A DNA stretch of 64,000 nt from Arthrobacter globiformis (GCF_030818015.1 NZ_JAUSZX010000001.1:3782001-3846000); one strand, 5' to 3'; shown: positions 12,530-21,731, counted from the stretch's first letter. Notes: a model not told the origin generated them from the letters alone. Made by a program: numbers and translations.

Positions 12530-13642
12530 CTAGCTTCTGCTGGGTCCCAGGTCCGGTAGTTCCTTCTGCCAGATCCCGGTGACTCCCGCCGTCGTGAACC
12601 CGAGCTGGCGGTTGACCGTGAGCAGGTACCGGTTTTCCGGTGCGTTCCAGGTATAGATCACCCGCGCCGCGGGGAACTGCTCGGTGAGGCGCTCCATGTT
12701 GGCCACCTTGATGAGCAGGCCGAGCTTGTTGCCGCGGTGCGCCTGCAGCACCACGGTATCGTCCTGGAAGACGACGTCCTGCCGCTGCGCCAGGACGCTG
12801 ATGGTGGTCAGCCCCACGAGCGTCCCCGTGGCGATATGTTCGACGGCGGTCACCACCGTGCGCCGTCCCTGGGAGATCATGACTTCCTCGGCTTCACGCA
12901 GGATCCTGGCGTCGAAAACCATGCTGTCGTCGTCCTCCGCCGGCCCGGCGTCACCGCCGGCCTGGTTTTCGAGGGCAGCCACCGATTCCAGCCAGCGCTC
13001 CGGGCAGCGGTCGGTCCAGTGGTGCAGGCGGTAGCGGCCGTTGTTGGCCTCCTGCGCCTCTGCCTCGAGCTCGGCCACAAGCTTGCTGTCCAGCGGCAGC
13101 GCGCACGAGCTGAACTGTTCGATGTGCTGCAGGGTGTAACCGGTGCGCTGGGCGAACTCCACCTCGCGGCTGCCGAGCGGCACGTACCCTTGCCCCGATC
13201 CGGGCACCAGCTGCTCGGGCGCGAATTCGTGCAGGGAGGCGCCGGGGTGGTTGGTGTCCACCAGGATCATGGTGCGGCCCTCCTCCCGGGCGAAATGCTC
13301 GGCGGCCTCCAGCAGCTGCCGGCCCACGCCCTGGCGCTGATACTCGGGGAGGATGTCCAGGGTGAATTCGGCAAGGTCCAGGTTGTCAGCGAGGGGCAGT
13401 GCGATGTCCACGGTGCCCACGATGTCGTCGCCGACCTTTGCCACGAGGATCACCTGGCGCTCGTACGGGTCGTCCAGTTCGAGAAGCTTTTCCAGCGGCG
13501 TGTAGGCGAGGTCGTCACTGCCCCAGGTATCCATCCGGACCTTGCGGCCCACCTCCACCGCGGCGAGAAAGTCCGCTGCATCGGCAGCATCCACGGAGTC
13601 CGGAATCCACAGCCGCTCGATCCGCACCTCTATTGCCATCAT
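12530..13642 (-). CDS. Double-domain GNAT acetyltransferase
   Basis: The 370-aa protein contains two GNAT folds. The N-terminal acetyl-CoA-binding block reads LDILPEYQRQGVGRQLLEAA near residue 105, with the canonical Q-x-x-G-x-G loop. The C-terminal domain carries LQAHRGNKLGLLIKVANMER and NAPENRYLLTVNRQLGF. It is paralogous to the next gene upstream (13721-14812), with matching layout and shared motifs including HRGnxLGxLxKVxNxxRL. The substrate is unknown. Adjacent ATG codons at 13642 and 13639 are both possible starts. Confidence 0.8.
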   Translation of the reverse strand: MMAIEVRIERLWIPDSVDAADAADFLAAVEVGRKVRMDTWGSDDLAYTPLEKLLELDDPYERQVILVAKVGDDIVGTVDIALPLADNLDLAEFTLDILPEYQRQGVGRQLLEAAEHFAREEGRTMILVDTNHPGASLHEFAPEQLVPGSGQGYVPLGSREVEFAQRTGYTLQHIEQFSSCALPLDSKLVAELEAEAQEANNGRYRLHHWTDRCPERWLESVAALENQAGGDAGPAEDDDSMVFDARILREAEEVMISQGRRTVVTAVEHIATGTLVGLTTISVLAQRQDVVFQDDTVVLQAHRGNKLGLLIKVANMERLTEQFPAARVIYTWNAPENRYLLTVNRQLGFTTAGVTGIWQKELPDLGPSRS

Positions 13643-13720
13643 CCCCAGCCGTTTCCGCCGCTTGCCATGAAGGCTGCGGGCTTGAGTCCACGCGGTGTAT
13701 CCGTCGCCAGCATATGCCGG

Positions 13721-14812
13721 TTAGCGCCGGCGCTGCCACTCACCGTCGTACCCCGCCGCACGGAAGCCCAGGGCCACATTGATTGCCAGCATGTGGTCGT
13801 TCTCCGCGGCGTTGAATGTCAGGACCCGTTCCACTTCGGGATGGTCCTGCTGCAGGCGCCGCAGGTTGCGCACCTTCACCAGCATCCCCAGCCGGTGCCC
13901 GCGGTGTGTCTTGGCCACGAGCGTGTCGTCCTGCTCGGCCAGCCACGGTTTTTCGTCCGAATGCTGCAGCACCGAGTAGGCGGCCAGCTCGCCGCTCGCC
14001 TTATGCCGGGCCACCGCCACCAGCGAGGCCAGGCCCGTCCGCCTCCATTCCTCCTCTACGTGCCGGACGCGCTTGGCGTCCCACACCTCGGCGTCGTAGT
14101 GCAGCGCCCCTGCCGGGGTGTCCGTGCTCATTCTGGACATGAGCACCGCCATCTCGTCGACGTACTCATCCGGACAGCAGTCTGTCCAATCGAGAATCTC
14201 GTACTGGTCCCCGGCGATGCCGGCTGCCTCGCCTTCCAGCGCGTCAAGGACACCGTCCGACGGCGGCATGTCCAGTGCGCTGAAACGCGTCACCTGCTCG
14301 AGGGTGTAACCGGCCGCCACGGCGAACCGTACGCCGCGGGCCGCGGCCGGGACTCCGCCCGTCCCCGTTCCGGCCCTGAGGATTCCCGGGCCATCCGGAT
14401 CGAACCCGGGCGCGTGCTCGGTGAAGGACTGCAGGGTGCTGCGTCCGTCCTCCGCCGCCAGTGCTTCTGCATGCCGCAGGAGAGCCTGGCCGATGCCGCG
14501 GCCGCTGAACCCGTTGAGGACATCCACCCTGAGGAACGCATCCTGGAGGTTCTCTTTTTGACTCAGCCTTACCCAGGACCTTGCCACCATGCGGCCGTCC
14601 AGCCGTACGAAGAAGAGCCGCAGCTTCTCGTAGTCATCGTCGCGCCACGCTTCCAGCCTGGCCTTGCGGGGCGCTGCCCGGTCAAGGTTGCCCCAGGTCT
14701 CCAGCACAACTGCATCGCTGAGGTCGCTGAACTCGAGGAAGTCTGTGGCGTCGGGCGCGTCAAGCGACGCAGGCAGGAACAGCGGCTCGATCCGGTAGGA
14801 GGGCGTCGTCAC
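13721..14812 (-). CDS. Double-domain GNAT acetyltransferase (paralogue)
   Basis: The 363-aa protein is a paralogue of the adjacent 12530-13642 gene. The N-terminal GNAT loop is degenerate in form but recognisable (GFSGRGIGQALLRHAEALAA). The C-terminal domain has KTHRGHRLGMLVKVRNLRRL and NAAENDHMLAINVALGF. The start is GTG at 14812 with TAGGCT exactly 6 nt upstream and no Shine-Dalgarno, suggesting a leaderless mRNA. The pair lies between rplA and rplJ, a place normally free of such genes, so a tandem duplication in this lineage is inferred. Substrate unknown. Confidence 0.8.
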   Translation of the reverse strand: MTTPSYRIEPLFLPASLDAPDATDFLEFSDLSDAVVLETWGNLDRAAPRKARLEAWRDDDYEKLRLFFVRLDGRMVARSWVRLSQKENLQDAFLRVDVLNGFSGRGIGQALLRHAEALAAEDGRSTLQSFTEHAPGFDPDGPGILRAGTGTGGVPAAARGVRFAVAAGYTLEQVTRFSALDMPPSDGVLDALEGEAAGIAGDQYEILDWTDCCPDEYVDEMAVLMSRMSTDTPAGALHYDAEVWDAKRVRHVEEEWRRTGLASLVAVARHKASGELAAYSVLQHSDEKPWLAEQDDTLVAKTHRGHRLGMLVKVRNLRRLQQDHPEVERVLTFNAAENDHMLAINVALGFRAAGYDGEWQRRR

Positions 14813-14931
14813 CGGATCAGCCTAGCCGCAACACGCTGAGTCCGACAGAGCCCCTTCCAGAGCGGGCTGGCGCGCCTGACTGGAGTCCCGCCGTCGTGCT
14901 CCAGGGGTGACAAGAGCCGCCGCAAATGCAC

Positions 14932-14963
14932 AAGGACCGCCCGGCAGATGCCGGACGGTCCTT
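14932..14963 (-). terminator. Terminator after rplA
   Basis: aaggaccg and ccggc pair with gccgg and cggtcctt around one internal mismatch and an agat loop. It starts 39 nt after the rplA stop and ends the rplK-rplA transcript. Confidence 0.75.
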
Positions 14964-15001
14964 TGGTGCTGACCGGAGATCCGGCCGGTGGTTCGTGAGA
15001 C

Positions 15002-15709
15002 TTATGCCTCGGTCAGAACCTTGGTGACGTTGGGGTCAACGGAGATGCCGGGACCGAACGTGGTGGCAACCGTTGCCTTCTGGATGTAGCGGCCCTTGGA
15101 AGCGGACGGCTTCAGGCGGAGCACCTCTTCGAGGGCAGCGGCGTAGTTCTCGGCCAACTTGACGGCGTCAAACGAAACCTTGCCGATGATGAAGTGCAGG
15201 TTGGAGTGCTTGTCGACGCGGAAGTCGATCTTGCCGCCCTTGATGTCGTTGACAGCCTTGGTGACATCGGGGGTGACGGTGCCGGTCTTCGGGTTCGGCA
15301 TCAGGTTACGCGGACCCAGGACCTTACCGAGACGGCCAACCTTGCCCATGAGGTCAGGGGTGGCAACGGCTGCGTCGAAGTCGGTCCAGCCGCCGGCGAT
15401 CTTTTCGATCAGGTCGTCGGAACCAACGAAGTCGGCGCCGGCAGCGATTGCTGCTTCGGCCTTCTCACCCGTGGCGAACACGAGGACGCGGGCGGTCTTA
15501 CCGGTGCCGTGCGGCAGGTTGACGGTACCGCGGACCATCTGGTCGGCCTTGCGGGGGTCAACGCCCAGGCGGAAGGCGACCTCAACGGTGGCGTCGAACT
15601 TGGACGGGTTGGTGTCCTTGGCGAGCGTCACTGCCTCGAACGGCGCGTAGAACTTCTCCGCGTCGATCTTGGCTGCGGCTGCCTCGTATGCTTTGCTGCG
15701 CTTTGCCAT
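15002..15709 (-). CDS. rplA: 50S ribosomal protein L1
   Basis: The product is 235 aa, the family length, with family blocks [40 protein letters not shown] and [10 protein letters not shown]1 forms the mobile E-site stalk of the 50S subunit. Start ATG at 15709 has AAGGAG about 10 nt upstream. It follows rplK by 184 nt, a longer gap than usual for this pair, which contains a sizeable hairpin. Confidence 0.97.
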   Translation of the reverse strand: MAKRSKAYEAAAAKIDAEKFYAPFEAVTLAKDTNPSKFDATVEVAFRLGVDPRKADQMVRGTVNLPHGTGKTARVLVFATGEKAEAAIAAGADFVGSDDLIEKIAGGWTDFDAAVATPDLMGKVGRLGKVLGPRNLMPNPKTGTVTPDVTKAVNDIKGGKIDFRVDKHSNLHFIIGKVSFDAVKLAENYAAALEEVLRLKPSASKGRYIQKATVATTFGPGISVDPNVTKVLTEA

Positions 15710-15767
15710 GCTGCTTATTTCTCCTTGTGCAGTTGTGGTCTGCGGACCGCGCTGGGCCCTGCCACAG

Positions 15768-15804
15768 TTGGAAATCCGGCTGTTTTATCCGGACCGATTT
15801 CCAA
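15768..15804 (-). promoter_or_regulatory. Hairpin between rplK and rplA
   Basis: On the minus strand TTGGAAATC pairs with GATTTCCAA. After a 3-nt GGT bulge CCGG pairs with CCGG, giving a 13-bp stem capped by ATAAAACAG. No T-run follows. It may be an L1 autoregulatory or processing element, given that L1 represses its own mRNA in other bacteria, but that is inference. Confidence 0.45.
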
Positions 15805-15893
15805 CATTTCAATGTTTCAGTGGTGCCGGTTTCCCGGCGGTGCTGCCCGGCGTCGTTCCCGGTTTCCCGGACCCGGCACCGCATCAGCGGAAA

Positions 15894-16325
15894 TTAACCC
15901 TCGACGGTGATACCCATGGAGCGGGCGGTGCCGGCGATGATCTTCGCTGCGCCTTCGAGGCTGGTGGCGTTGAGGTCTTCCATCTTGGTGGAGGCGATCT
16001 CGTTGACCTGGGCCTGGGTCAGCTTGGCAACCTTGACGGTGTGCGGGGTAGCCGAACCCTTGGCGACGCCTGCAGCCTTCTTGATGAGCTCTGCAGCCGG
16101 CGGGGTCTTGGTGATGAACGTGAACGAACGGTCTTCGTAGACCGTGATTTCAACAGGAATAACGTTGCCGCGCTGGGCTTCCGTCGCGGCGTTGTACGCC
16201 TTGCAGAATTCCATGATGTTGACACCGTGCTGGCCAAGCGCAGGACCGATCGGCGGGGCCGGGTTAGCGGCACCTGCCTGGATCTGCAGCTTGATGAGGC
16301 CGGTGACCTTCTTCTTGGGAGCCAA
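15894..16325 (-). CDS. rplK: 50S ribosomal protein L11
   Basis: The product is 143 aa with the conserved N-terminus [40 protein letters not shown] and the rRNA-binding C-terminal domain ending in [13 protein letters not shown]11 contacts the GTPase-associated centre and is required for RelA-type signalling. The start codon is TTG at 16325-16323, with AAGGA 7 nt upstream; no better start exists. It lies downstream of nusG. Confidence 0.96.
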
Positions 16326-16458
16326 TGTAGGGTCCTTCTCTCAAATGCGTCCTGGGACACAGGAGCGTGCCTCAGGTGGTTGACCGCCATGGCGAGGCGG
16401 TCGGCCGTTCCGGAACTGCTAAAGCGGGCCGCTCCGGAACGAAATCTGTGGTGATCAG

Positions 16459-17382
16459 CTAGATCTTGGTGACCTGGTTGAAGGCCAGCGTGACCGGGGT
16501 CTCGCGTTCGAAGATGGAGACCAGCACCACGAGGGTCTGGGAATCCACCTTGATCTCGGAGATCGTGGCGGGAAGGGTCTCGAAGGGGCCCTCCTTGACG
16601 ATGACCGATTCGCCGACCTCGAAGTCGACGTTCACCGGAGCGGCGGCCTGCTTGGTGGGCTTGCCCTTCTCTGCCTGCTCCTCTTCGAAGACCGGCGCGA
16701 GCATGGAGAAGACCTCATCAAGGCGCAGCGGCACGGGGTTGTGGGCGTTGCCCACGAAGCCGGTGACACCCGGGGTGTGGCGGACGGCGCCCCACGAGGC
16801 GTCGGTCAGGTCCATGCGGACCAGCACGTAGCCGGGGATGCGGACGCGGTTGATGACCTTGCGCTGAGCGTTCTTGATCTCAACGACCTCTTCCATCGGA
16901 ACCTGGATTTCGAAGATGTAATCTTCCATGTCCAGGGTCTGGATGCGGGTCTCAAGGTTGGCCTTGACGCGGTTTTCGTAGCCGGCATAGGAGTGGATGA
17001 CATACCAGTCACCCTCCTGGCGGCGCAGCTTGGACTTGAACTCCTCGGCCGGGTCGGTCGCCTGGGCGGCAGCAGCGGCCAGGACGTCGGTCCCTTCGGC
17101 GCCTTCCTCGGCGTCCTCTCCAGTCACGGCGTCGGCGTCAGCAGCGTCGGTCTCGGCGTCGTCTCCGGTCACGGCGTCGGCGTCAGCAGCGTCGGTCTCG
17201 GCGTCGGCGTCAGCAGCGTCGGTCTCGTCGTCAGCGTCAGTCTCAGCGTCGTCTTCAAAATCGGCGTCGCCTTCGGAATCGGGCGCAGCAGACTCAACCT
17301 CGGAGCCCTCAGCGGACTCAGCCGCGGGGTTCTGGGTTTCATCCAGCTCAGTCTCAGTTACCTCGAGCTCCTGCTCAGACAC
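16459..17382 (-). CDS. nusG: Transcription termination/antitermination factor NusG
   Basis: The product is 307 aa when started at GTG 17382, which has AGGAGA close upstream. Residues 1-125 or so form a highly acidic, low-complexity extension rich in Asp, Glu and Ala with 15-residue repeats. The NGN domain follows ([49 protein letters not shown]). The C-terminal KOW domain reads [18 protein letters not shown]. NusG links RNA polymerase to Rho or the ribosome. Actinobacterial NusG proteins often carry acidic extensions, but this one is long and internally repeated. It follows secE. Confidence 0.95.
   Translation of the reverse strand: MSEQELEVTETELDETQNPAAESAEGSEVESAAPDSEGDADFEDDAETDADDETDAADADAETDAADADAVTGDDAETDAADADAVTGEDAEEGAEGTDVLAAAAAQATDPAEEFKSKLRRQEGDWYVIHSYAGYENRVKANLETRIQTLDMEDYIFEIQVPMEEVVEIKNAQRKVINRVRIPGYVLVRMDLTDASWGAVRHTPGVTGFVGNAHNPVPLRLDEVFSMLAPVFEEEQAEKGKPTKQAAAPVNVDFEVGESVIVKEGPFETLPATISEIKVDSQTLVVLVSIFERETPVTLAFNQVTKI
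17123..17233. repeat. 45-bp tandem repeat inside nusG
   Basis: Two nearly identical 45-bp units begin at 17123 and 17168, and a third partial copy begins near 17201 at a 30-bp offset. They encode repeats of [15 protein letters not shown] in the acidic extension of NusG. All units keep the reading frame. Confidence 0.85.
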
Positions 17383-17498
17383 TTGGTCTCCTGCTTCCTC
17401 ATTGCCTAATTGCCTATTTAAATGGCTCAATTCCGCACACTCCGCAGCTCCTCACCGAATCCGGCCGGGGAGCCCACGCAGTCTGCGGACCGATCGCC

Positions 17499-17768
17499 TT
17501 AGCGGTCCTTGGCGCCTGTACCGCTGAAGACCCAGCTCACCGCGGTGCCGAACGCCAGGTCCAGCAGAGTGACGATCACCATCATGATGACTACGAATAC
17601 GAGCACCACGAGCGTGTAGTTGATCAGTTCCTTGCGGGTGGGGGCAACGACCTTCTTCAGTTCGCCAATGACCTGGCGGATGAAGAGCGCGATGCGAGCG
17701 AAGAAGCCAGCCTTGGCGGCCTTCTTTGCGGGGCGGCCCTTGGAGCTGCTTGCAGCTGTTTCGGTCAC
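17499..17768 (-). CDS. secE: Preprotein translocase subunit SecE
   Basis: The product is 89 aa. A basic N-terminus (SSSKGRPAKKAAKAG) is followed by the amphipathic helix FIRQVIGELKKVVAPTRKEL and one transmembrane segment (about residues 52-76, TLVVLVFVVIMMVIVTLLDL). SecE clamps SecY in the plasma membrane. The start is GTG at 17768 with GAGGAATAG upstream. It lies between tRNA-Trp and nusG, a widely conserved order. Confidence 0.95.
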   Translation of the reverse strand: MTETAASSSKGRPAKKAAKAGFFARIALFIRQVIGELKKVVAPTRKELINYTLVVLVFVVIMMVIVTLLDLAFGTAVSWVFSGTGAKDR

Positions 17769-17864
17769 CTATTCCTCACTCATCCTCGCAAGTCGGATTA
17801 CCCGGCTCTGAACTGAACCTTTGGTTGCTGCGCTTGCTCCGGCTTTTCGCCGGAACAGCCTGCG

Positions 17865-17937
17865 CAGGGCAGACAGGACTCGAACCTGCAACCTGCGGTT
17901 TTGGAGACCGCTGCGCTACCAATTGCGCCACTACCCT
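17865..17937 (-). tRNA. tRNA-Trp (anticodon CCA)
   Basis: The minus strand gives a 73-nt cloverleaf. The acceptor arm AGGGTAG pairs with CTGCCCT with one G-U pair, the D-arm begins GGCGCAATTGGTAGC, the anticodon arm is GCGGTCTCCAAAACCGC with CCA, and the T-arm contains GGTTCGAGTCC. No CCA tail is encoded. It lies about 97 nt upstream of secE and is probably co-transcribed with it, as in other actinobacteria. Confidence 0.95.
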
Positions 17938-18023
17938 ATGGATCAAAAACCGATGGAGGCCGCACTTTTCCCCAAGGCCGTCTGGGGCGCACGTCATCAT
18001 CCGTGTTTCAACACCGGAGAACT

Positions 18024-18053
18024 AGTCTACGCAACAACTGCGCTCACGTCGAA
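18024..18053 (-). promoter_or_regulatory. Candidate promoter for tRNA-Trp-secE-nusG
   Basis: On the minus strand TTCGAC and TAGACT are spaced by 18 nt, about 87 nt upstream of the tRNA. The TAGACT matches the actinobacterial TANNNT -10. Prediction only. Confidence 0.35.
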
Positions 18054-18210
18054 CCAGCCTCATTTCGGACCGTTTTCAGCTTCTGGATCCGCGCCGCACC
18101 GCAGTCACAAATCCGTGTTCCACCTCGAACGATCCGGTGAACAGCATAGAGTAGATTCCGTCGAAATCCACCATTCAGCTCACCAGCTGCAAGCGAAGAA
18201 CGGACCTGCC

Positions 18211-19428
18211 ATGTCTTCCGCCCGCGTTTCCCAACGCATTTCCGCCATTGCCGAATCCGCCACCCTGGCTGTCGACGCCAAGGCCAAGGCGCTGAAGGCG
18301 GCCGGCCGGCCGGTGATTGGCTTCGGTGCGGGCGAGCCCGACTTCCCCACCCCGGACTACATCGTCCAGGCCGCCATCGACGCCGCCAGCCAGCCGAAGT
18401 ACCACCGCTATTCCCCCGCTGGCGGCCTGCCCGAGCTGAAGAAGGCCATCGCCGAGAAGACGTTCCGGGACTCCGGCTACAAGGCCGACCCGTCACAGGT
18501 GCTGGTCACCAACGGCGGCAAGCAGGCCGTCTACAACACGTTCGCCACCCTCGTGGATCCGGGCGACGAAGTGATCGTCCCCACGCCGTTCTGGACCACC
18601 TACCCCGAGGCCATCCGACTCGCCGGCGGCGTCCCGGTGGAGGTCTTTGCCGGCCCGGAGCAGGATTACCTAGTGACCGTGGAGCAGCTCGAGACAGCTG
18701 TCACGGACCGCACGAAGATCCTGCTGTTCGTCTCGCCGTCGAACCCCACAGGTTCCGTCTACTCGCCCGAGCAGGTCGCCGAAATCGGCAAGTGGGCCGC
18801 CGCGAAGGGCCTGTGGGTGGTCACCGACGAAATCTACGAGCACCTGACGTACGACGGCGTTCCGTTCACCTCCATCGCTACCGCCGCCCCGGAACTGGGT
18901 GACAAGGTAGTGATCCTTAACGGTGTTGCCAAGACCTATGCGATGACCGGCTGGCGCGTTGGCTGGATGATCGGGCCCGCCGACGTCATCAAGGCCGCCA
19001 CCAACCTGCAGTCGCACGCCACCTCCAACGTGTCCAACATCCCGCAGATCGCCGCCCTGGCAGCAGTCTCCGGTCCGCTCACCGCGGTGGACGAGATGAA
19101 GGTCGCCTTCGACCGCCGCCGGAAGGCCATCGTGGACGGCCTCAACGCGATCGAGGGCATTGAATGCCCGACGCCGAAGGGCGCCTTTTACGTGTACGCG
19201 GACGTCCGCGCGCTGCTGGGTAAGGAATTCCCGACGTCGAACGGCCCGGTCCGCCCGGAGACCTCGGCTGCACTGGCCGCGCTGATCCTGGACGAGGTGG
19301 AGGTCGCCGTGGTTCCCGGAGAGGCCTTCGGCCCGTCCGGTTTCCTGCGCTTGTCCTACGCCCTGGGCGACGAGGACCTCGCCACCGGCGTTGGCCGCCT
19401 CCAGGACTTCCTCGGCAAGGCACAGTAA
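18211..19428 (+). CDS. Aspartate aminotransferase (class I)
   Basis: The product is 405 aa, a PLP-dependent fold-type I aminotransferase. Family motifs are [53 protein letters not shown] and the PLP-lysine block [17 protein letters not shown]. It most likely interconverts aspartate/2-oxoglutarate and oxaloacetate/glutamate; other amino acids cannot be ruled out from motifs alone. ATG at 18211 is chosen from the family N-terminus; the ribosome binding site is weak. It is divergent from tRNA-Trp-secE and ends near a hairpin terminator. Confidence 0.9.
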   Translation: MSSARVSQRISAIAESATLAVDAKAKALKAAGRPVIGFGAGEPDFPTPDYIVQAAIDAASQPKYHRYSPAGGLPELKKAIAEKTFRDSGYKADPSQVLVTNGGKQAVYNTFATLVDPGDEVIVPTPFWTTYPEAIRLAGGVPVEVFAGPEQDYLVTVEQLETAVTDRTKILLFVSPSNPTGSVYSPEQVAEIGKWAAAKGLWVVTDEIYEHLTYDGVPFTSIATAAPELGDKVVILNGVAKTYAMTGWRVGWMIGPADVIKAATNLQSHATSNVSNIPQIAALAAVSGPLTAVDEMKVAFDRRRKAIVDGLNAIEGIECPTPKGAFYVYADVRALLGKEFPTSNGPVRPETSAALAALILDEVEVAVVPGEAFGPSGFLRLSYALGDEDLATGVGRLQDFLGKAQ

Positions 19429-19439
19429 CAACGCTCCAT

Positions 19440-19640
19440 CACGTCCTGCAGGAAAAACACGGATCCTCCCTCACATCCTGCAGGAAATGCCTAAACGCTT
19501 CCGCACCGAAAAAGGTGCGGGAGCGTTTGGCCTTTAATCCCGGACGTGGAAGTGGCCCACCCCCAGCGAAAACAGCGAATGACCAGCAAGACCTGAGGAA
19601 GGGCTTGGAAAAAAACGGGAGGATCTGAGGAAGCGTTTGG
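19440..19640. repeat. Family C intergenic repeat region, copy 1
   Basis: The stretch between the aminotransferase and the convergent response regulator holds a duplicated CCTGCAGGAAA motif (near 19445 and 19477), CCTCACATCC and GGATCTGAGGAAGCGTTTGG. The same words (CCTCACATCC, AGATCTGAGGAAGCGT) recur in the 44561-44757 region. No protein-coding sequence is seen. Confidence 0.6.
19493..19528 (+). terminator. Hairpin terminator after aminotransferase gene
   Basis: AAACGCTTCCGCACC pairs with GGTGCGGGAGCGTTT around one internal mismatch, with a 6-nt A-rich loop. It lies 65 nt after the aminotransferase stop and is followed by GGCCTTTAA. Confidence 0.7.
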
Positions 19641-19641
19641 G

Positions 19642-20319
19642 CTAGAGGAGGCGGCGCTCGGCGGCCCACTTGGTCAGTTCGTGGCGACTGGACAGCTGCA
19701 GCTTCCGGAGCACGGCCGAGACATGGGTTTCCACGGTTTTGATGGAGATGAAGAGCTCTTTGGCCACCTCCTTGTAGCTGTAGCCGCGGGCGATCAGCCG
19801 CATCACCTCGAGTTCCCGGGCGGAGAGCTTGTCCAGTTCGTCATCTGCGATGTCGGCCGGGGCGGTGCCGAACGCGTCCAGAACGAAGCCTGCCAGCCGC
19901 GGGGAGAACACGGCGTCGCCGCCGGCAACCCGGAAAACGGCGTCGGTGATCTCCGCGCCGGAAATGGTCTTCGTAACATAGCCGCGGGCACCGGCGCGGA
20001 TCACGGCCACGACGTCCTCGGCGGCGTCGGAGACGCTCAGGGCAAGGAACCGCGTGGTTCCCAGGAGCGCCGCGGAACTTGTGATGACTTCCCGCCCTCC
20101 CCCGCCGCGGCCGCCGGGCAGGTGCACGTCCAGCAGCACGACGTCGGGCCGTGCTGCGGCAATAACCTCGACTGCCTGCTCCACGGTGCCGGCCTCCCCG
20201 ACCACCACCACGCTCGGGTCCAGGTCAGCCTTGAGGCCGGACCGGAAAATCGCGTGGTCATCCACGATTACAACCCGCACGGTTCTTCCCGCCGCGCCGG
20301 CCCCTGCTGGTGTACTCAT
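19642..20319 (-). CDS. LuxR/NarL-type response regulator
   Basis: The product is 225 aa. The receiver domain has the acidic pair in VRVVIVDDHAIFRSG, phosphoacceptor Asp64 in VVLLDVHLPGG and the conserved Lys in GYVTKTISG. The C-terminal LuxR helix-turn-helix reads LSARELEVMRLIARGYSYKE and KTVETHVSAVLRKLQ. Its ATG overlaps the kinase stop by 4 nt (ATGA), so the two form one operon. The targets are unknown; the divergent PspC operon is the obvious candidate. Confidence 0.93.
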   Translation of the reverse strand: MSTPAGAGAAGRTVRVVIVDDHAIFRSGLKADLDPSVVVVGEAGTVEQAVEVIAAARPDVVLLDVHLPGGRGGGGREVITSSAALLGTTRFLALSVSDAAEDVVAVIRAGARGYVTKTISGAEITDAVFRVAGGDAVFSPRLAGFVLDAFGTAPADIADDELDKLSARELEVMRLIARGYSYKEVAKELFISIKTVETHVSAVLRKLQLSSRHELTKWAAERRLL

Positions 20320-21731
20320 GACTTCCCTTCCCCGTTGTCCGCGACGTCTGCCGGCAGCCTGAGGCGCACCTCTGTGCCGTCGGGTCCGCTGATGATTGCG
20401 GCGTTGCCGCCGTGCCGTTTCATCCGGCCAACGATTGATTCGCGCACGCCCAGCCTGTCGTGCGGGACTGTGCTCAGTTCGAAGCCCGGGCCGCGGTCCT
20501 TGACGAAGACTTCCGCGCCGCCGTCGGACACCTCGAGGTAGACGGAAACGGGACCGCCGCCGTGGCGGGCAGCGTTCAGCATGGCCTCGCGGCTGGCCTG
20601 GACCAGCGCCTCGTGGCGCTCGGTCATCTCAGTATCGCCCACGGTCACGACGTCGACGGCGTTTCCGAGGTCGTCTTCAACCTCCGCGGCGGCGGCCTTG
20701 ATCCGGTCCGAAAGCTGGCCGGCGTCGCGGGCTGGATCTTTGAAAAGCCAGCCCCGCAGCTCGCGCTCCTGGGCCCTCGCCAGGCGGACGACGTCGTGCT
20801 CGTTGCCGGCCCGGCGCTGGATCAGGGCAAGGGTCTGGAGCACGGAGTCGTGCAGGTGGGCGGCGATCTCGGCCCGCTCGGTTTCCCGCACGCGGCCGGC
20901 CCGTTCGGTCTCCAGGTCGCGCCAGAACTTCAGGCCCCAGGGCAGCAGCACCAGCGCCACGCCGCCCAGCACGGCCACGGACGCGAGCAGCGCGAGCCAG
21001 GTCTGCTGCCATGAGCCCGACCCGGAGACCATGACCAGCACCCCAGCCACCACGAGCGCGAGGCCCGCTGCCAGCCGCGCCCATCCACCGGCCTGGTCCG
21101 CCTTGGTTTTATCGACGAGCCCGGCCCGCCGGGTTTCATCCAGCTGCATCCAGGCAATCGCGGCGCCACCGAGTATCGCCGCCGCCGGGATCAGCGTGCC
21201 GAGGGGCACGTCCACGCCCAGCAGCCTGGCGATCAGGATTGCGGCGACGAGCAGGAGACCGGCGCCAAGCAGGATCTCCTTGCCGTAGCGCATGCTCCGG
21301 ATCCGGAACCACGTACCGGCCCCGGGAGCGGCGGCAGGCGCCGGCGGCTGGGAGGCGGTGCCGGCGTCGTACTCCACCGCAGGCCGAGGGACGGCGGTGA
21401 ATGAAGGAACGGTGAATGAAGGAACAATGCCCGGTGAAGGAGCGGGGGCCGGACCGGACTGCAGGCTCACAGGCGGCAGGCTCACGGCGGGGGCAATCGG
21501 CGACACCGGACGGCGGGCATTGCGCTTGGCGTTCTCGTCCGCGGTGGGAACCATGATCCACAACCATGCGTAGAACGCGAGCCCTGCGCCCCCGGCGAAA
21601 GCAGCCACCACCATGCCGATCCGGACCATGCGCACCGGCCAGCCAAGATGAACCGCCAGGCCGGAGCAGACGCCGGCGATCAGGCGGTCGCTGCTGCGGA
21701 CCAGAGGCGGGCGGACAGGGGCTGTGGCCAT
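20316..21731 (-). CDS. PspC-domain sensor histidine kinase
   Basis: The product is 471 aa. The N-terminus is a PspC domain (LVRSSDRLIAGVCSGLAVHL with the hydrophobic segment to about residue 62). A Pro-rich linker follows (about 75-140), then further membrane segments (about 152-265). The HisKA_3 dimerisation region has AEIAAHLHDSVLQTLALI (phosphoacceptor probably His294). The HATPase_c domain has REAMLNAARHGGG and VKDRGPGFELS. It is an envelope-stress-type kinase, with PspC as the probable sensing part. Divergent genes at 21857-23999 encode two further PspC proteins. Confidence 0.9.
   Translation of the reverse strand: MATAPVRPPLVRSSDRLIAGVCSGLAVHLGWPVRMVRIGMVVAAFAGGAGLAFYAWLWIMVPTADENAKRNARRPVSPIAPAVSLPPVSLQSGPAPAPSPGIVPSFTVPSFTAVPRPAVEYDAGTASQPPAPAAAPGAGTWFRIRSMRYGKEILLGAGLLLVAAILIARLLGVDVPLGTLIPAAAILGGAAIAWMQLDETRRAGLVDKTKADQAGGWARLAAGLALVVAGVLVMVSGSGSWQQTWLALLASVAVLGGVALVLLPWGLKFWRDLETERAGRVRETERAEIAAHLHDSVLQTLALIQRRAGNEHDVVRLARAQERELRGWLFKDPARDAGQLSDRIKAAAAEVEDDLGNAVDVVTVGDTEMTERHEALVQASREAMLNAARHGGGPVSVYLEVSDGGAEVFVKDRGPGFELSTVPHDRLGVRESIVGRMKRHGGNAAIISGPDGTEVRLRLPADVADNGEGKS

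Noticed and set aside
12737..14839. 700-aa open frame antisense to the two GNAT genes
   Set aside because: It spans two independent genes with clear GNAT motifs and an intergenic gap, so it is a compositional artefact.
17838..17854. Hairpin between tRNA-Trp and secE as a terminator
   Set aside because: The stem is only 6 bp (tccggc/gccgga), without a T-run on the minus strand; it is not listed as a terminator.
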